A stretch of DNA of 64,000 nucleotides, taken from NCBI GenBank assembly GCA_001051155.2, contig JYIP02000008.1:3084071-3148070 (forward strand), in the 5' to 3' direction. A model generated the notes under the pieces. That model had not been told where the DNA came from. It was given only the letters and a program-made list of their open reading frames with translations, and made no database searches. A program made the position numbers and the translations under genes. This document shows positions 12,401 to 23,162 of the stretch, one piece after another. The number at the start of each line of letters is the position of its first letter. Position 1 is the first letter of the stretch. Source of the DNA: Chrysoporthe austroafricana. Lineage: Eukaryota; Ascomycota; Sordariomycetes; Diaporthales; Cryphonectriaceae.

Positions 12401-15400
12401 CCAATCTTGTCCTCATGGAGGACGACGAGTCGAGCCCGCGTGTCCTGACAGATGAAGCGGTTACGCTCTGCAGGATTGTCCGGGCCCAGAGGCACGTAGG
12501 CCACGCCAGCCTTCAAGGCACCGATAATGAACACCACCGCCTCGATGGACTTTTCCAACATCAGGGCAACGGCATCGCCCGGCCGGAGACCCCGGTCGAC
12601 CAGGAGCTGCGCTACGTGATTTGCCCGGCAATTCAGGCTGGCATACGAGACCTGCTCGACCGCATCCCAATCAATAGCGATATCATCGGGCTTGACCTTC
12701 GCGCGCTCCTCGAACTTGCCATGAAGAAGCTGCGGCGTAGGCACGCGAAGCGTGTCGCGCTGGGACAGCACGCTGTTCAGATATGTCCGCTCCGCATCAC
12801 CTAGAATATCCGTGCTTGACACCGACTGTTCCGGCTGCTCGAGGATGGTGGCGGCGACTTTGACAAATGAATCACACAGGAAATCGAGCCGTTTCGACTC
12901 CATGTCGCTTGACATTCTCACGATGGTGAGGGTCTCTCCGGGTATGACTTCGAGAAGTGTGTACGGTGAGCTCCAGATCGGCCTATCTCCGTGTCGCTTG
13001 AAGACTTTCTGAACCTCCTCGCCCTCATCATTCTTAACTAGAATATTGACCAAAGTGTCGAAGGAGTTAGACTGCAGGCTCGCTGCTCGCAACGCTCCCT
13101 GCATTCCGATATGTGCATGCTTGTTCACCTCCACGAATTGGGCCATGCAAGCGCCCTTGGTGAGCTGGATAAGCGATTGTTCCGGATGGACTATGATTCT
13201 CTGGGGCACGGTGGTGATGGTTGGACCGTCGATTCTCTCGAGGTCAAGCACTGGCGCTTCCCGTCCCGAGAGAGTAGTGGCAAACATGACGTCGCGGGCA
13301 CCTAGGTGGTGCGACAGCACGATTGCCCAAGCAGTATAGACTGCTGCCCCAACAGTGATACCTAGAGACTTAGCTCTCTCGTGCAGATTAAGGGATATCT
13401 CTTTCCTTATCTTCGTCGTCTGACCAACCGGTGCGTGGTTGAGGCGCGAGCTGGGTGCGCCCGCGAGATAAGTCGCCCAGAAGCTGCGAGCGACGGGCGT
13501 ATCTTGTTGAATGACGAACTGCACAAAGTTGCTAAACCTGGGCCGGTTTGGTACACTTTGGCCGAGGTACACAGCCGCAGCATCCTGGTACATGAAGTCG
13601 TGGGACCAGAAATCGCACAGGGAATGGTGCATAGTCACGACCAGCCACGCCCCGCTGACGAGCGCAATGCGAAAGAGGGGGCCGGACATTGGTAGCGCAA
13701 CATCGCTATCCTTCTTGATGTATTCATCCAGAGAACCCTCGGTCTCTTGCCAGGGAAGATCCACATCAGCCCTAACGACTTGGATAAATGACCGCTTATG
13801 CAGAAGAAAGCCTGTTCTCAACATGTCCCGTGAGGCGAAGACCTGAGCGAAGCTCGCTTTTAGTCTCTCGAAGTCCAGGCCCTTGACGTTCCACACACGA
13901 CGGTATGTGTAATGGTCGCCTTCCTCGTTCAGTGTAGCTAGCAAACCTGCTTGGAGAGGGGTGACAGGATAGGCGTCCGTTATCTTCATCTGTCCCCTCA
14001 AGTTGGTCAAAAATTCAGCGTCATCAATTAACGAAAACGCTTCGGCTTCTGGCACACCGGTACCGCTCTGTGCAGTACAGGCCGCAGCCACCTCCTCCAG
14101 CGATTTGTCGGTTAGATGGCTGCTGAACTCTGCAACAATCCCCTCCGCGCGGAGCTCCGCGATCGCCTTGATTGCCTGGAGGGAGTTGCCTCCGAGAGCG
14201 AGAAACGAATGGTGGCGTCTGATGGTCTCCGCATTGATACCGATGATCTTAGCCCAGGCGCGAGCAATCTTGACCTCCCGCTCGCTGACAACGACTTCGC
14301 CGTCGTCTTCCAATTGCCCGAGTTTCGCAAATCCCTCGACTCCGAGCTGGCTTGAGATGGTCCGAAGCTTCTTGAAGTCGACTTTGCCGTTGACATTCCT
14401 AGGCAGCTCGGCGAGCGGGAGCCAAAAGCTGGGTACCATGTAGCTGGGGAGCGTCGCGATGGCATGCTGCCTAAGCGAAGGTTGCAGCTTGCTCCATTCC
14501 AGCTGATCGTCGACTGCGACTACGGCAGCTACTAGGGCTAGATGGCCGCTCACCTCGGCCGCGAAGGTGGCGCAGCCTCGGATGTCCTTGTGCTGGATCA
14601 ACGCATGATCGGCGTCTGCGGGCTCGACCTTGTTCCCATTGATCTTGACCTGCCAGTCTATGCGGCCGAGAATCTCGATCGAACCATCAGCGAGGCGCCG
14701 TGCTCTATCTCCCGTTCGGTACATCCGGCCCTCCCCGAACGGGCTTGGGACGAAAGCCTTGGCTGTAAGTTCCGGCTCGTTGAGGTAGCCGGACGCGAGC
14801 TGAGGGCCTGCCAAGCACAGCTCGCCCGCGACGCCAGTAGGGGCAAGATCGCTTGTGCCAATCCTCAGGACGTATGTCATTGTTGTATCCATTGAGGGGC
14901 CTAGAATTCTTGGGTTGTCGTTCGGCCTCAGCTGTCGGCCCAGGCTCATCTGCGTGCACTCGCTCGAGCCATACCTGTTCCGCACAATCAGGTTTGGATT
15001 GGCCGCCCACGTGTCCACCAGTGACTGCGGAATATCTTCACCAGCAATGGTTATCTGCTTGATGTTTGGTATATCGGATGGACGAAGCAGTGACAGGGCA
15101 GTAGGGGTGATCTCCATCATGTCAACGTTGTACTGATTGACAACGCTAGCAAGGTCAGCTGCGAGCGTCTCTTTGCTCACCAGCACCACAGTGCCGCCGT
15201 GCACTAGCGTCGATATGAATACCCTTTGCGCTGCAGAAGCAGTGGGGCTATAGAAAAGAAGACATCTCGGCATCGCATGTGGTGTCTGGTGCTGTAAGAT
15301 TCCGTTTGCGGCAGCTCGGTTCGTAACCACAGTGCCTTTTGGCTTGCCGGTGGAGCCAGAAGTGTATATGATATAACTCATATCATCCGGAGTAGGCGTG

Positions 15401-17209
15401 CTTCCTGCGTTCCAATTGTTGTCCTGCGTTTCTTTGGCTACGGCGCTACCAAGACAATCCTCGATGCTTTTCGCTTTCGGGAACAAATGAGCATATTTGT
15501 GGTCGGCCAGGATAATGGATGGCGAGCATTCGCTTATTACCTGCGCGTTCCTCTCTGCTGGCACGTCTGGGTTTAGGATGGTGTACGCCACGCCGGATTT
15601 TAGGAGGGCCAAGATTGTGACGACCAGGTTTGCGGAGCGGTCCATGAGAAGGGGCACGATCTCACCGTGCCGGAGGCCCAGGACCGTCGCTAGCCCGTTA
15701 GCGAGGCCATTGAGCTTTTCATAGGTGAGGGAGACTTTATTCTCAAAGACAACGGCAATGCGTGAAGGGTAGCGAGCAACGGCCTTCTCAACGAGCGCCG
15801 AAAGAGTGGGAGGGCAAGCTTGAGGGGGGACAGTAGGTCCTCGAAGAAGTGTTGTGCGTTCCCAATCTGATACAAGCTGTATGTTGCCCAGGCAAACGTT
15901 TGTTAGGTTCACGTTTGACGCAGCGTTGCGAAGGCCAGTCACGAAGTGGTCCAAGATGATCTCCGCATGATGCCTCGGGACATGGTCGATGTAGGTCAGC
16001 GTCAGTGTAAGCCGGCTGGAGTCACAGATTGTTAACACAATAGGGAATTTCTTGAGGCCTGGCGCGAGGCATTGCATCGAAGAACTTTGAGTGTAATTTA
16101 AGGCGGACTCAACCAGCCTGTGCGATGGCAGGTGACGGAGTATTTCGTTAAGCCCGACAAAGGCGTGAGGGGCTGCAGCGGCATGAAACTTGTCGATAGA
16201 CGCGGCAACATTCTTTACGACAGCGTCGTGCGAGACGCTGAGTCTGAGAAGGTAAGTCTGGTCCAGACACCCAACACTCGAATCAGCCCCTATGAAGCTG
16301 TGATCTCGTCCAACTGTCCCGAAGACGATTTCTTCTGAGTCGGTGTGTTCGCCAAGTATCAAAGCCCAGATGACCTCAAAGAAGGTTTTGCGAGAGAAAG
16401 GAATCTCGTGCAAGAAGCTTGACCCGTCATGCGTTGCCAAGTCGTCGATCGTTACCGTCAATGATTGCCGGGATTGGATCTTTACCGACTTGGTAGAATG
16501 TAGGGTAGAGGATGGGGAGCCGGAGACAATCTTGTCAAGAGTTTGCGCCCAGAAAGCTTTAGATTGCCTTTCGTCTTTAGCCTGCTGTAAGAAGCGAGTG
16601 TATGAAGTAAAGCCGAGTCGCTCTAATGGCGGGAGGCCGGTGAGTAGGAGAAGAAAATCAACCTTGACCATGTCAAGCGATCTTGCATCAAGCAGAGCCC
16701 GGCGAAAGTTGAGACTCAGCTTGAAGCTGTTATCTTCTGTTGCTTCCCAGGTGACATGAGCAAGTCTGTCATCGGAGACGGTCTTAGGCCAACCAGCCGG
16801 AACGACGTTCTCGACACGCCGGAGGACGCGGACGGTCAGACTGCCAGTCTGCGGGTCGATGTAGAGATTTGCTCGGAGGCAGGGATCTAGAGATAATGCC
16901 CATTAGTGAGTGCGCAACAAAATATTGACGAGAGTTCTCAGAGCACTGACTATATGAGGCCAATGAATTCCATGCGCCGACGATGGCTTGAAAAGTAGGA
17001 GGCGGGCTTGGAAGTGGCAGTTCAGCAGTCACCCATTGAATAGCCTCCTGGCAGATGTCTCGTTGGACTTCGGTGGCTTCAGATATGCTCTCAAGCTCGG
17101 AGAACTCCACGAGCGAGTGGAAAATGCTTGCTCCACCCGGGTGCTCTGGAACGGATCTGAAGGGGTCGCCAGGTAGCCAGCTAGTCCTAGCCTGATGAAT
17201 CAAGTACAT
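9468..17209 (-). CDS. Non-ribosomal peptide synthetase, C*-A-T-C-A-T-C
   Basis: Complete two-module fungal NRPS of about 2535 residues, soluble, with no thioesterase. Exons 17209-16951, 16886-10806 and 10735-9468 join in frame over introns of 64 and 70 nt (GTCAGT and GTAAGC donors). ATG 17209 is the first Met after an in-frame TGA. Domains by residue: C1 ~1-440 with RRALLDA near residue 146 in place of HHxxxDG, so probably non-catalytic; A1 ~445-925 ([11 protein letters not shown] ~592, unusual NRYGSSE); T1 with LGGNSL ~985; C2 with HHSLCDFW ~1171; A2 ~1500-1960 (YTSGSTGQPKG ~1618, NSYGPTE, FDVSVLD); T2 with LGGDSI ~2035; terminal C3 starting YPCPPGQ with DHAVYDG ~2237. A1 lacks Asp235; the A2 code by hand alignment is D-V-L-V-I-A-S-M-I-K. 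Ending on a C domain fits release by cyclisation or transfer, as in other fungal NRPSs. Substrates are not assigned. Confidence 0.95.
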
Positions 17210-17319
17210 AATGGCAACGGGGCTTCAGTGGGAATCTTTTGGTGGTCTTTTGCTAGTGATTGACTGCAGTGAGAGGTCAGTCCCAACTTCTTGCTCAAGA
17301 ACTTGGAGACATTCTCTTG

Positions 17320-17327
17320 CTATATAT
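17320..17327 (-). promoter_or_regulatory. Possible TATA box of the NRPS gene
   Basis: A TATATA-type stretch on the minus strand lies about 110 nt before the chosen NRPS start codon, a normal distance for a fungal core promoter with a short leader. It is 380 bp from the transposon end at 17711, so the insertion displaces upstream elements but leaves this core intact. Placement is by motif and distance only. Confidence 0.35.
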
Positions 17328-17710
17328 TCGTATGCCTCAAGGCAGCCATGAGCTGACTGCCCTTAATGGTGCAACTGGCTAATACATTTCGCTCAGCGTA
17401 ATATTAAATTACAAAAAAGGTGGGGGGGAAGGGGGAATTATGAAACTGGGGATCCCACAGGAGCCCCTGTTAGGCAACCAAGGAATTAAGAGCATTTTGG
17501 TTTGGTACAAGTCCACTTACTTTAACAGTTGTTTTAAATTTTTAAAAAATAATTTTATAACATATTATTATTTTAAATCTATATATAAAATAATATTCTT
17601 ATTTCGTTATAATACTATTATTATTTAATCTTATTATTTTGAAATAATAATCTAAATTATAAAACATTTTATATAAAATTATTAATATTTAAGTTTTTAA
17701 TAATAAGTTA

Positions 17711-17756
17711 AAGCACCTCCTACCTGTCCACCCCCTTTACCTGTCTACTCTGGCGC
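17711..17756 (+). repeat. Left terminal inverted repeat of the Fot1-like element
   Basis: 46 nt from AAGCAC to GGCGC. It matches the reverse complement of the right end but lacks one 16 nt internal unit present there. Confidence 0.85.
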
Positions 17757-19509
17757 CTATACTGCCATTTCGACTTATCCTTTAATATTCCTTTTTTTCT
17801 TAACAAATTGTTATCGAAATTTCTTCATTTTTTCAGAAAACCTCTATCGATAATTAAAGATAGTCTATACAGAAAGCGATATTCAACGGGCCATTATTGC
17901 GGTCAGGGCTGGCATATCTTAGCAAGCCGCCTTTTCCGAATATAGTATTCCAAAGGCTACTTTTCGGCTTCGCCTTGCAAGCTCTTTATTATGTCCAATC
18001 GTTCAGGAAGCAGCTTAGAGGCTCTTTACCATTCAGGAAAGAGAACTAGCCCTCTAGGCTATTGGCCAGGCTGCTATAGGCTTTGTTTCGACCTATCAAG
18101 AGTTAAAAGCTTTTGCTTAACGAATTCTTATAATTAAAGGCGACCTTTAGCTTTTGAGAAAAAACTGGTTGGCAAGCTTTTTATAGCGCAATCCGATCCT
18201 TAAGACCCTAAAGGCTAAACGGATTTTTTCAAACTATATAAATGGAATTATAATAGAAATAATTTGGCTTTAATTCTAATTCTTTAATTAGCTAGAAATA
18301 AGTTTAATAAAATTAGCTAATAAGTAGAATATAGACGGAATAAGAATAATGAAAGGCTAAAGAGATAATGGCTTAATTTTCGGAAGCTTTTAAAGCTATT
18401 TAATATAGAAAAAATAATCCGGATTACGTATTTGGATTTCGTTTTTCGAATGCATATTGGCTTAAAGCGATTATTTATTCCCTTTTATAATTTTTAAAAA
18501 GAAAACGGTTTAGTAATAATAGTTTCCTTTCGATACGAAACTTTTCAGAAAATAGCATTTTATTGCTATTGAAAATAGCTAAACGAATAATAATATAGCT
18601 TTTAAAGAGCTAAAAAATATCTTTATTTTAATTAGCTAGCTAAAAGACTTTAAAGAAATTAAATTATTAATTCTAAATAGCTATAATAGCTATATAATTA
18701 AATAATTTATATAGCTTTATTTCTTAAATAATATTCGGCTAATTTATTTATTTCTTTATATTTTATACGTTTTTTAGCCTTTTAATTTAAGAATTTTCTC
18801 AATTTTAAAAAAAGCATATAGAAAAAAAGTCGGCTTGCTAAATTAAAACTATATTAATATAGTTAGCAAGCGAATATTTCTCGAAAACTATTACTTAATA
18901 TGCATTAATAGCTTTTCTAAGCAAAATATTCGGTTAAAATAAAAAGCTATTAATTTATAACCAGTTTTTATAGCAAAGCCTATAATAAGCCTTTTTATAA
19001 TCTTAAATGCTAATTAATAACCTTTTAGCCAGTTAATATTAGCCTGGAAACCTTTATTAATTTCGGAAGATTAATCGTTAGCAATTTCGAACTATTCAGA
19101 TAAATATTCGACCCTTAGGAAAATTACGGAATTAAAGGCTTAAGTTCGCAAAATTCAGAAGCTAATAAAACTTATGCTAATAGCTTAAACGCTTTTCAGA
19201 AAGATAATCAAAGGGTAAGAAGAAAGGAACTTGGTACAAGCAAGGGATTAGCGAAAAATTCAGATTCTGGAAGCTTAAAATGCAGCTAGAGAGCTGTCGA
19301 AAAGAAGAAAGGTTAATATTAGCCCGAATTCGAAATTCGTTAATATCGAAGCTATCCAGAAAGCTCAGATTAAAGCCAATCGTAATAGGAATGCTATAAA
19401 TAAAGAGAGCAAAGTCGAAATAAGTATAGCTGAAAGAGACTGTATAATAGTTGCTTAAGTAGTTAAGAAACGAAAGAGTGAAATATATATGTAAAATTTG
19501 AGAGGGAAG

Positions 19510-19571
19510 CGCCAGAGTAAACAGGTAAAAGGGGTAGACAAGTAAAGGGAATAGACAAATAAAAAGTGCTT
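19510..19571 (-). repeat. Right terminal inverted repeat of the Fot1-like element
   Basis: 62 nt, inverted relative to the left end. It carries an extra 16 nt TGTCTA/CCCTTTAC-type unit, so the terminal repeat itself varies by a short internal duplication. Confidence 0.85.
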
Positions 19572-19573
19572 TA

Positions 19574-21050
19574 ACTTAATATTAATCGTTTATTAAAACA
19601 TTATATTTAATGTAAAATATTCAAATACGAATTAAATATTATATTATATATAAACGTTTTAAAATAAAAATTTGAAATTTATAATAAAAGTTATAATTTT
19701 ATATTATAATTTTATATTCAATTTTATATTTTTTTATTTCTATTTTCTTAGTTTAGTTTCCTTTTGAAAAACTTTAATACTATACCGTTTTGTAGTTTAA
19801 ATTACCCGTGAATTACTCACACGTTTGCTTGTCCCGTTAGAGTACGAGAATACAGCACGTCCCTTGACTACTTCTTCAAAAATAACTGAGTCCAGAGCGT
19901 AGCTTCAATACAAGCATTGGCTTTCTCTCAACCTTGCCAACCTTAACGTATGGGTGAATAGCTATAACATTCCCTAGGCTTAGTTAAAGGGTGACTGGAT
20001 ACGATTGCAACATTTGCTTTTGCCCTGGCTGTGACGTTTAGTGGTTTGATAGATATTATCCTCTAGTATATAGCCGAATCTCCGTGCGAGGACGTAAGAG
20101 ACGTGTACATCTCCGGGGTCCCTAACCCTAGTTTGACGGCTATAACTTTAAGTGGTCCGACGTTGGGGCTCAGGGAAGTGTACATCTCCGGGGTGCCTAA
20201 CGCCAGCCTGATGATTGCAACTTTAAGTGGTCTGAGTCGTGACCTCTAGTATATGGCCGAATCTCCGTGCGAGGATGCAAGGGATATGCGCGCGGCTGCC
20301 TGTAAAGATTTACATGTCGTTTTAGCAGGGCCAATAAGAGGAATAACTGGTCCCGAGGAAGCTTAATTGCTTTGACAGAAAACAACCTGCATGCTTCCTA
20401 AACACCTCGTGGTACGTTCTACATTTTACGGGGTAATTATGACTAACTCCACTGTTGGGGGTCGGTAAACTGACTCGCTTACTTAAACACGACAGAACGA
20501 TATTTTAACACTTTTGGGTTTCGGATGTGTCGCCTCATTATATCGATGGTCTAGCTTGCTGCGCATCTCCAGGGCCCCCAACGCCAGCACGGCAAGGGAG
20601 ATGCCTAGCTGTGACTCGGGTTGTTCCCAATGGAACCCCTCCCCTGCTAGGTTGATCTTCAGGACGTCAGAGGCGGTGTAAGAAATGTTTTGACTGCCTA
20701 CTGCTGGAGGATTTCCCCATCAGTGCTACTGCGGGAGTATCGTGCCCCCTTGTCATAGGAGATCGCGATAGTTGCGCGCGGCGGTGGCTATAGCCCCATC
20801 TGTCCAACTTGGATTGTGAACGGTCCGCGTCATCATCATTCTAAATCGCCGAATTGTTGTCTCAGGTCTATCGGGAAGAACCTTTCGGTACCGTGCTCGC
20901 ACAACGAATTGTGAATCGAGCAGAGAAGGTCCCCGAGGTCATAAGAGCAGCGCCTCTGCAGCAATTCAACATACCCAGGCACTATTCACAACTACATCCA
21001 ACCAAGCAAGATCTGTGACTTTGCCAATATCTATCCAAAATCTAGCCAAA
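19574..21050. other. Intergenic region upstream of the O-methyltransferase
   Basis: The first ~220 bp are AT-rich and continuous in composition with the transposon. From about 19800 composition returns to that of the gene-bearing region. No gene is supported. The only structure I find is the set of imperfect duplications at 20061-20287. The last few hundred bases presumably carry the methyltransferase promoter, but no TATA box stands out. Confidence 0.6.
20061..20287. repeat. Imperfect local duplications, a-b-b'-a' order
   Basis: Two short units each occur twice in direct orientation. Unit a (starting CTCTAGTATAT, with GCCGAATCTCCGTGCGAGGA) is at 20061 and 20244. Unit b (starting GTGTACATCTCCGGGGT, ending ACTTTAAGTGGTC) is at 20103 and 20178. 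A weaker relative of b lies near 20565. They do not look RIP-mutated. Function is unknown; they may be remnants of a non-coding repeat or duplicated promoter modules. Confidence 0.7.
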
Positions 21051-21952
21051 ATGCTGGGCAGCGTTCTTCCATTCAGCGAGGAGGTCGCGGATCGTGTCAG
21101 TGACTACTGCGAGCAGCGATCGAGCCAGATCCCGAAAGTCCTGATGGAGCACTGGGAGTGGACTCGCCACAAGTTCTCCGATGCGGACAAAATGTCCTCT
21201 CGCCTCCAGGGCTCGTGGATGATCTTCACCGCCAAGGACCGCAAACCCAAGCGAGGTACGTCGCAAACCCACTCTGAGAGGCATTGATAGTTCCGGGAGC
21301 TACAGGCAACGCTGATTAACGCTCGTAGTCCTCGAAATTGGTTGCTATAGCGGGTACAGTGCCATTGCGTGGTACGAGGGAACCAAAGAAACCCAAGCGG
21401 AGATCGTCACACTCGAGTTAAGCCCTAAGATGATCGCTGCCTCCCGGGAGGCCTTTGAGAAGTTCGGAGTTACGGACCGAGTTAAACTGATCGAAGGCCC
21501 AGCCGACCAGAGGTATGTTGACCAGCTATCCCGGCCGGTACAGAGCATGTCGCCGAAACTAACATTCAACTTCCTGCAGCCTCAAGTCCCTAGAGGGAGA
21601 GTTCGACCTCATTTTTGTTGATGCCAATAAGGATGGTTACGCCTCGTATGTCCAGACTATCCTAGACCGCAAGCTGCTGTCCCCCAATGGCATTATCTAC
21701 TGCGACAACGGTAAGTCAGCCAATCCTCCCCCTATTATACTCCGCATGTCTAACTGATGGGTAGTTTTTGCTCGCGGTCTCTCTGTCGGACCCGACTGCG
21801 CGCCGTGGCTCAACGACCACGTGCGCCACTACTGGCTTGACTGTGGCAAGGCCTTGAACGAGTTCAACACTCACCTCATTGATGATTCCCGTGTGGATGT
21901 CCTCATCCTCCCCGTCTTCGATGGCATTACCCAGATCAAGTGGAAGCACTAA
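21051..21952 (+). CDS. SAM-dependent O-methyltransferase, caffeoyl-CoA type
   Basis: Transfers methyl from S-adenosylmethionine to a hydroxyl, typically on an aromatic or polyketide product; probably a cytosolic tailoring enzyme here. Four exons (21051-21255, 21329-21512, 21580-21710, 21765-21952) join in frame to 235 residues, the usual size for this metal-dependent family. Motif I reads VLEIGCYSGYSA (split by intron 1), the acidic motif IVTLELSP follows, then FVDANKDGY, which supplies a likely metal or SAM ligand Asp, and a later D-N pair in IIYCDN. The ATG at 21051 has an AAAATG context and starts MLGSVLPFS; an upstream in-frame GTG was not used. It lies divergent to the NRPS across the transposon. 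Exact substrate unknown. Confidence 0.93.
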
Positions 21953-23162
21953 GTGTGACTCAATCGCATAAATCGGCATACTAGCACAAGTAGATCGTTA
22001 GTCGTAGGGTCTAAATTAGTTTGAATCTAGAGAGATTTTTCCGAGGCGTCGTGAGAAACGAGTTTCGCGATATTGATAGTCAAGAGTATATAAGGAACGC
22101 GTGAATCACGCACAACACCAGCCACGAGAAAGATAACCGTGGGTGAGAAAATTGTTGATAGCTTCGCTCGTATATTCTAAGTCGTCGTACAGTCGTTCGC
22201 GCTGGGTCGGATGCTCCGCAAGCGGCATGCTAGTCTTTTCCCAGATCAGAACTTTATGTCTAATACGTAATTACCTTCCCACGTGTTTTTCATCTCAGTC
22301 TCACAGCCGTTCTCCTGCCCTTTTCCGCGGCTTCCTGATTTCTTCCCGCTTTAACTACCAGGTCATTCTCGTCGTGGCTCGCGACAAATGAATTAGACCG
22401 GCACTTCACTGTCTTACGAGGTAGGCGTCAACTTAGGGCTCTGGTCAAAGGCACTCTGCCGGTCCCGAAGCCGAACTTTCATGGTGGCTGGATAAGTCGG
22501 AACCAACGCCTCTACTATCGCCAGGGCAGAAGCGGACAGTGAGCATCTTTGGTGGATCCATGATCCAGGTGAATCGGTCCATTTCGTAAGGAATTGCAGA
22601 ATTCATACGTTCGTGGAGACTGCGTGATGCCAACTAGGATAGGATGTTGATTGATGACAGAGATCTTCAATAAGACATGCCTTACATGGAAGCTGAGATC
22701 CCTGTTGGCCTAAGTGCGGGGGCAAGCTGAAGTTTAGAGTTTACGAATCGGCAGATCCGACAATAAATTTGCTGCAAGAGCCGAGCGGGCAATGCCGTCG
22801 GGTTCCGTGATGGTGTTTGTGTTCATGGGTGTGCATATAACGTTGCCATCATGCTGGCAAATAAAGTTTCTTCCCCTGGCTCTCCTCCCCTCCATGACTC
22901 GCCTCCGCATTCAGTTAACTGGTTGCGTTCGTCAGCTGTGCACGGGCCTATCTTCTATGCTTGTACGGACGTACATACCCCTGTTTTTGACAAATAAAGA
23001 GATAGATAGTTCACTAGTCACCCCTTCAGCCAACGTGATATTCGTTTTGCTACACTCTGTTGTTTTTTCCTCTCTCTACGCCCCCCACTTCCCCACCTCT
23101 TTGCCCCAAGCGCCTTTTGCAGCGAGACAGAGACGTAGTTCCCGGCTGCCCGGCTACCAACC
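21953..23162. other. Intergenic region between O-methyltransferase and MFS genes
   Basis: No supported gene. A TATATAA motif at about 22087 has no convincing frame after it. The last ~130 bp are strongly pyrimidine-rich, a common feature just upstream of fungal start sites, and probably belong to the transporter promoter and leader. Confidence 0.6.

Larger units (their letters stand above)
17711..19571. mobile_element. Fot1/pogo-like Tc1/mariner DNA transposon, RIP-degraded
   Basis: A 1861 bp element with terminal inverted repeats beginning AAGCAC and ending in CTCTGGCGC, flanked by TA on both sides (17709-17710, 19572-19573). The length fits Fot1-class elements. The interior is AT-rich and full of stops, yet plus-strand fragments of a pogo-type transposase remain: around 18150-18230 a segment like the CENP-B-type DNA-binding motif (NW..FI.RNP.LKT), and around 19320-19390 a C-terminal motif reading PNSKFVNIEAIQKAQ. 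No functional transposase is possible. The TIRs look less mutated than the core. AT-rich flanks at about 17500-17710 and 19574-19790 may be RIP spread or an older insertion. Confidence 0.85.
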
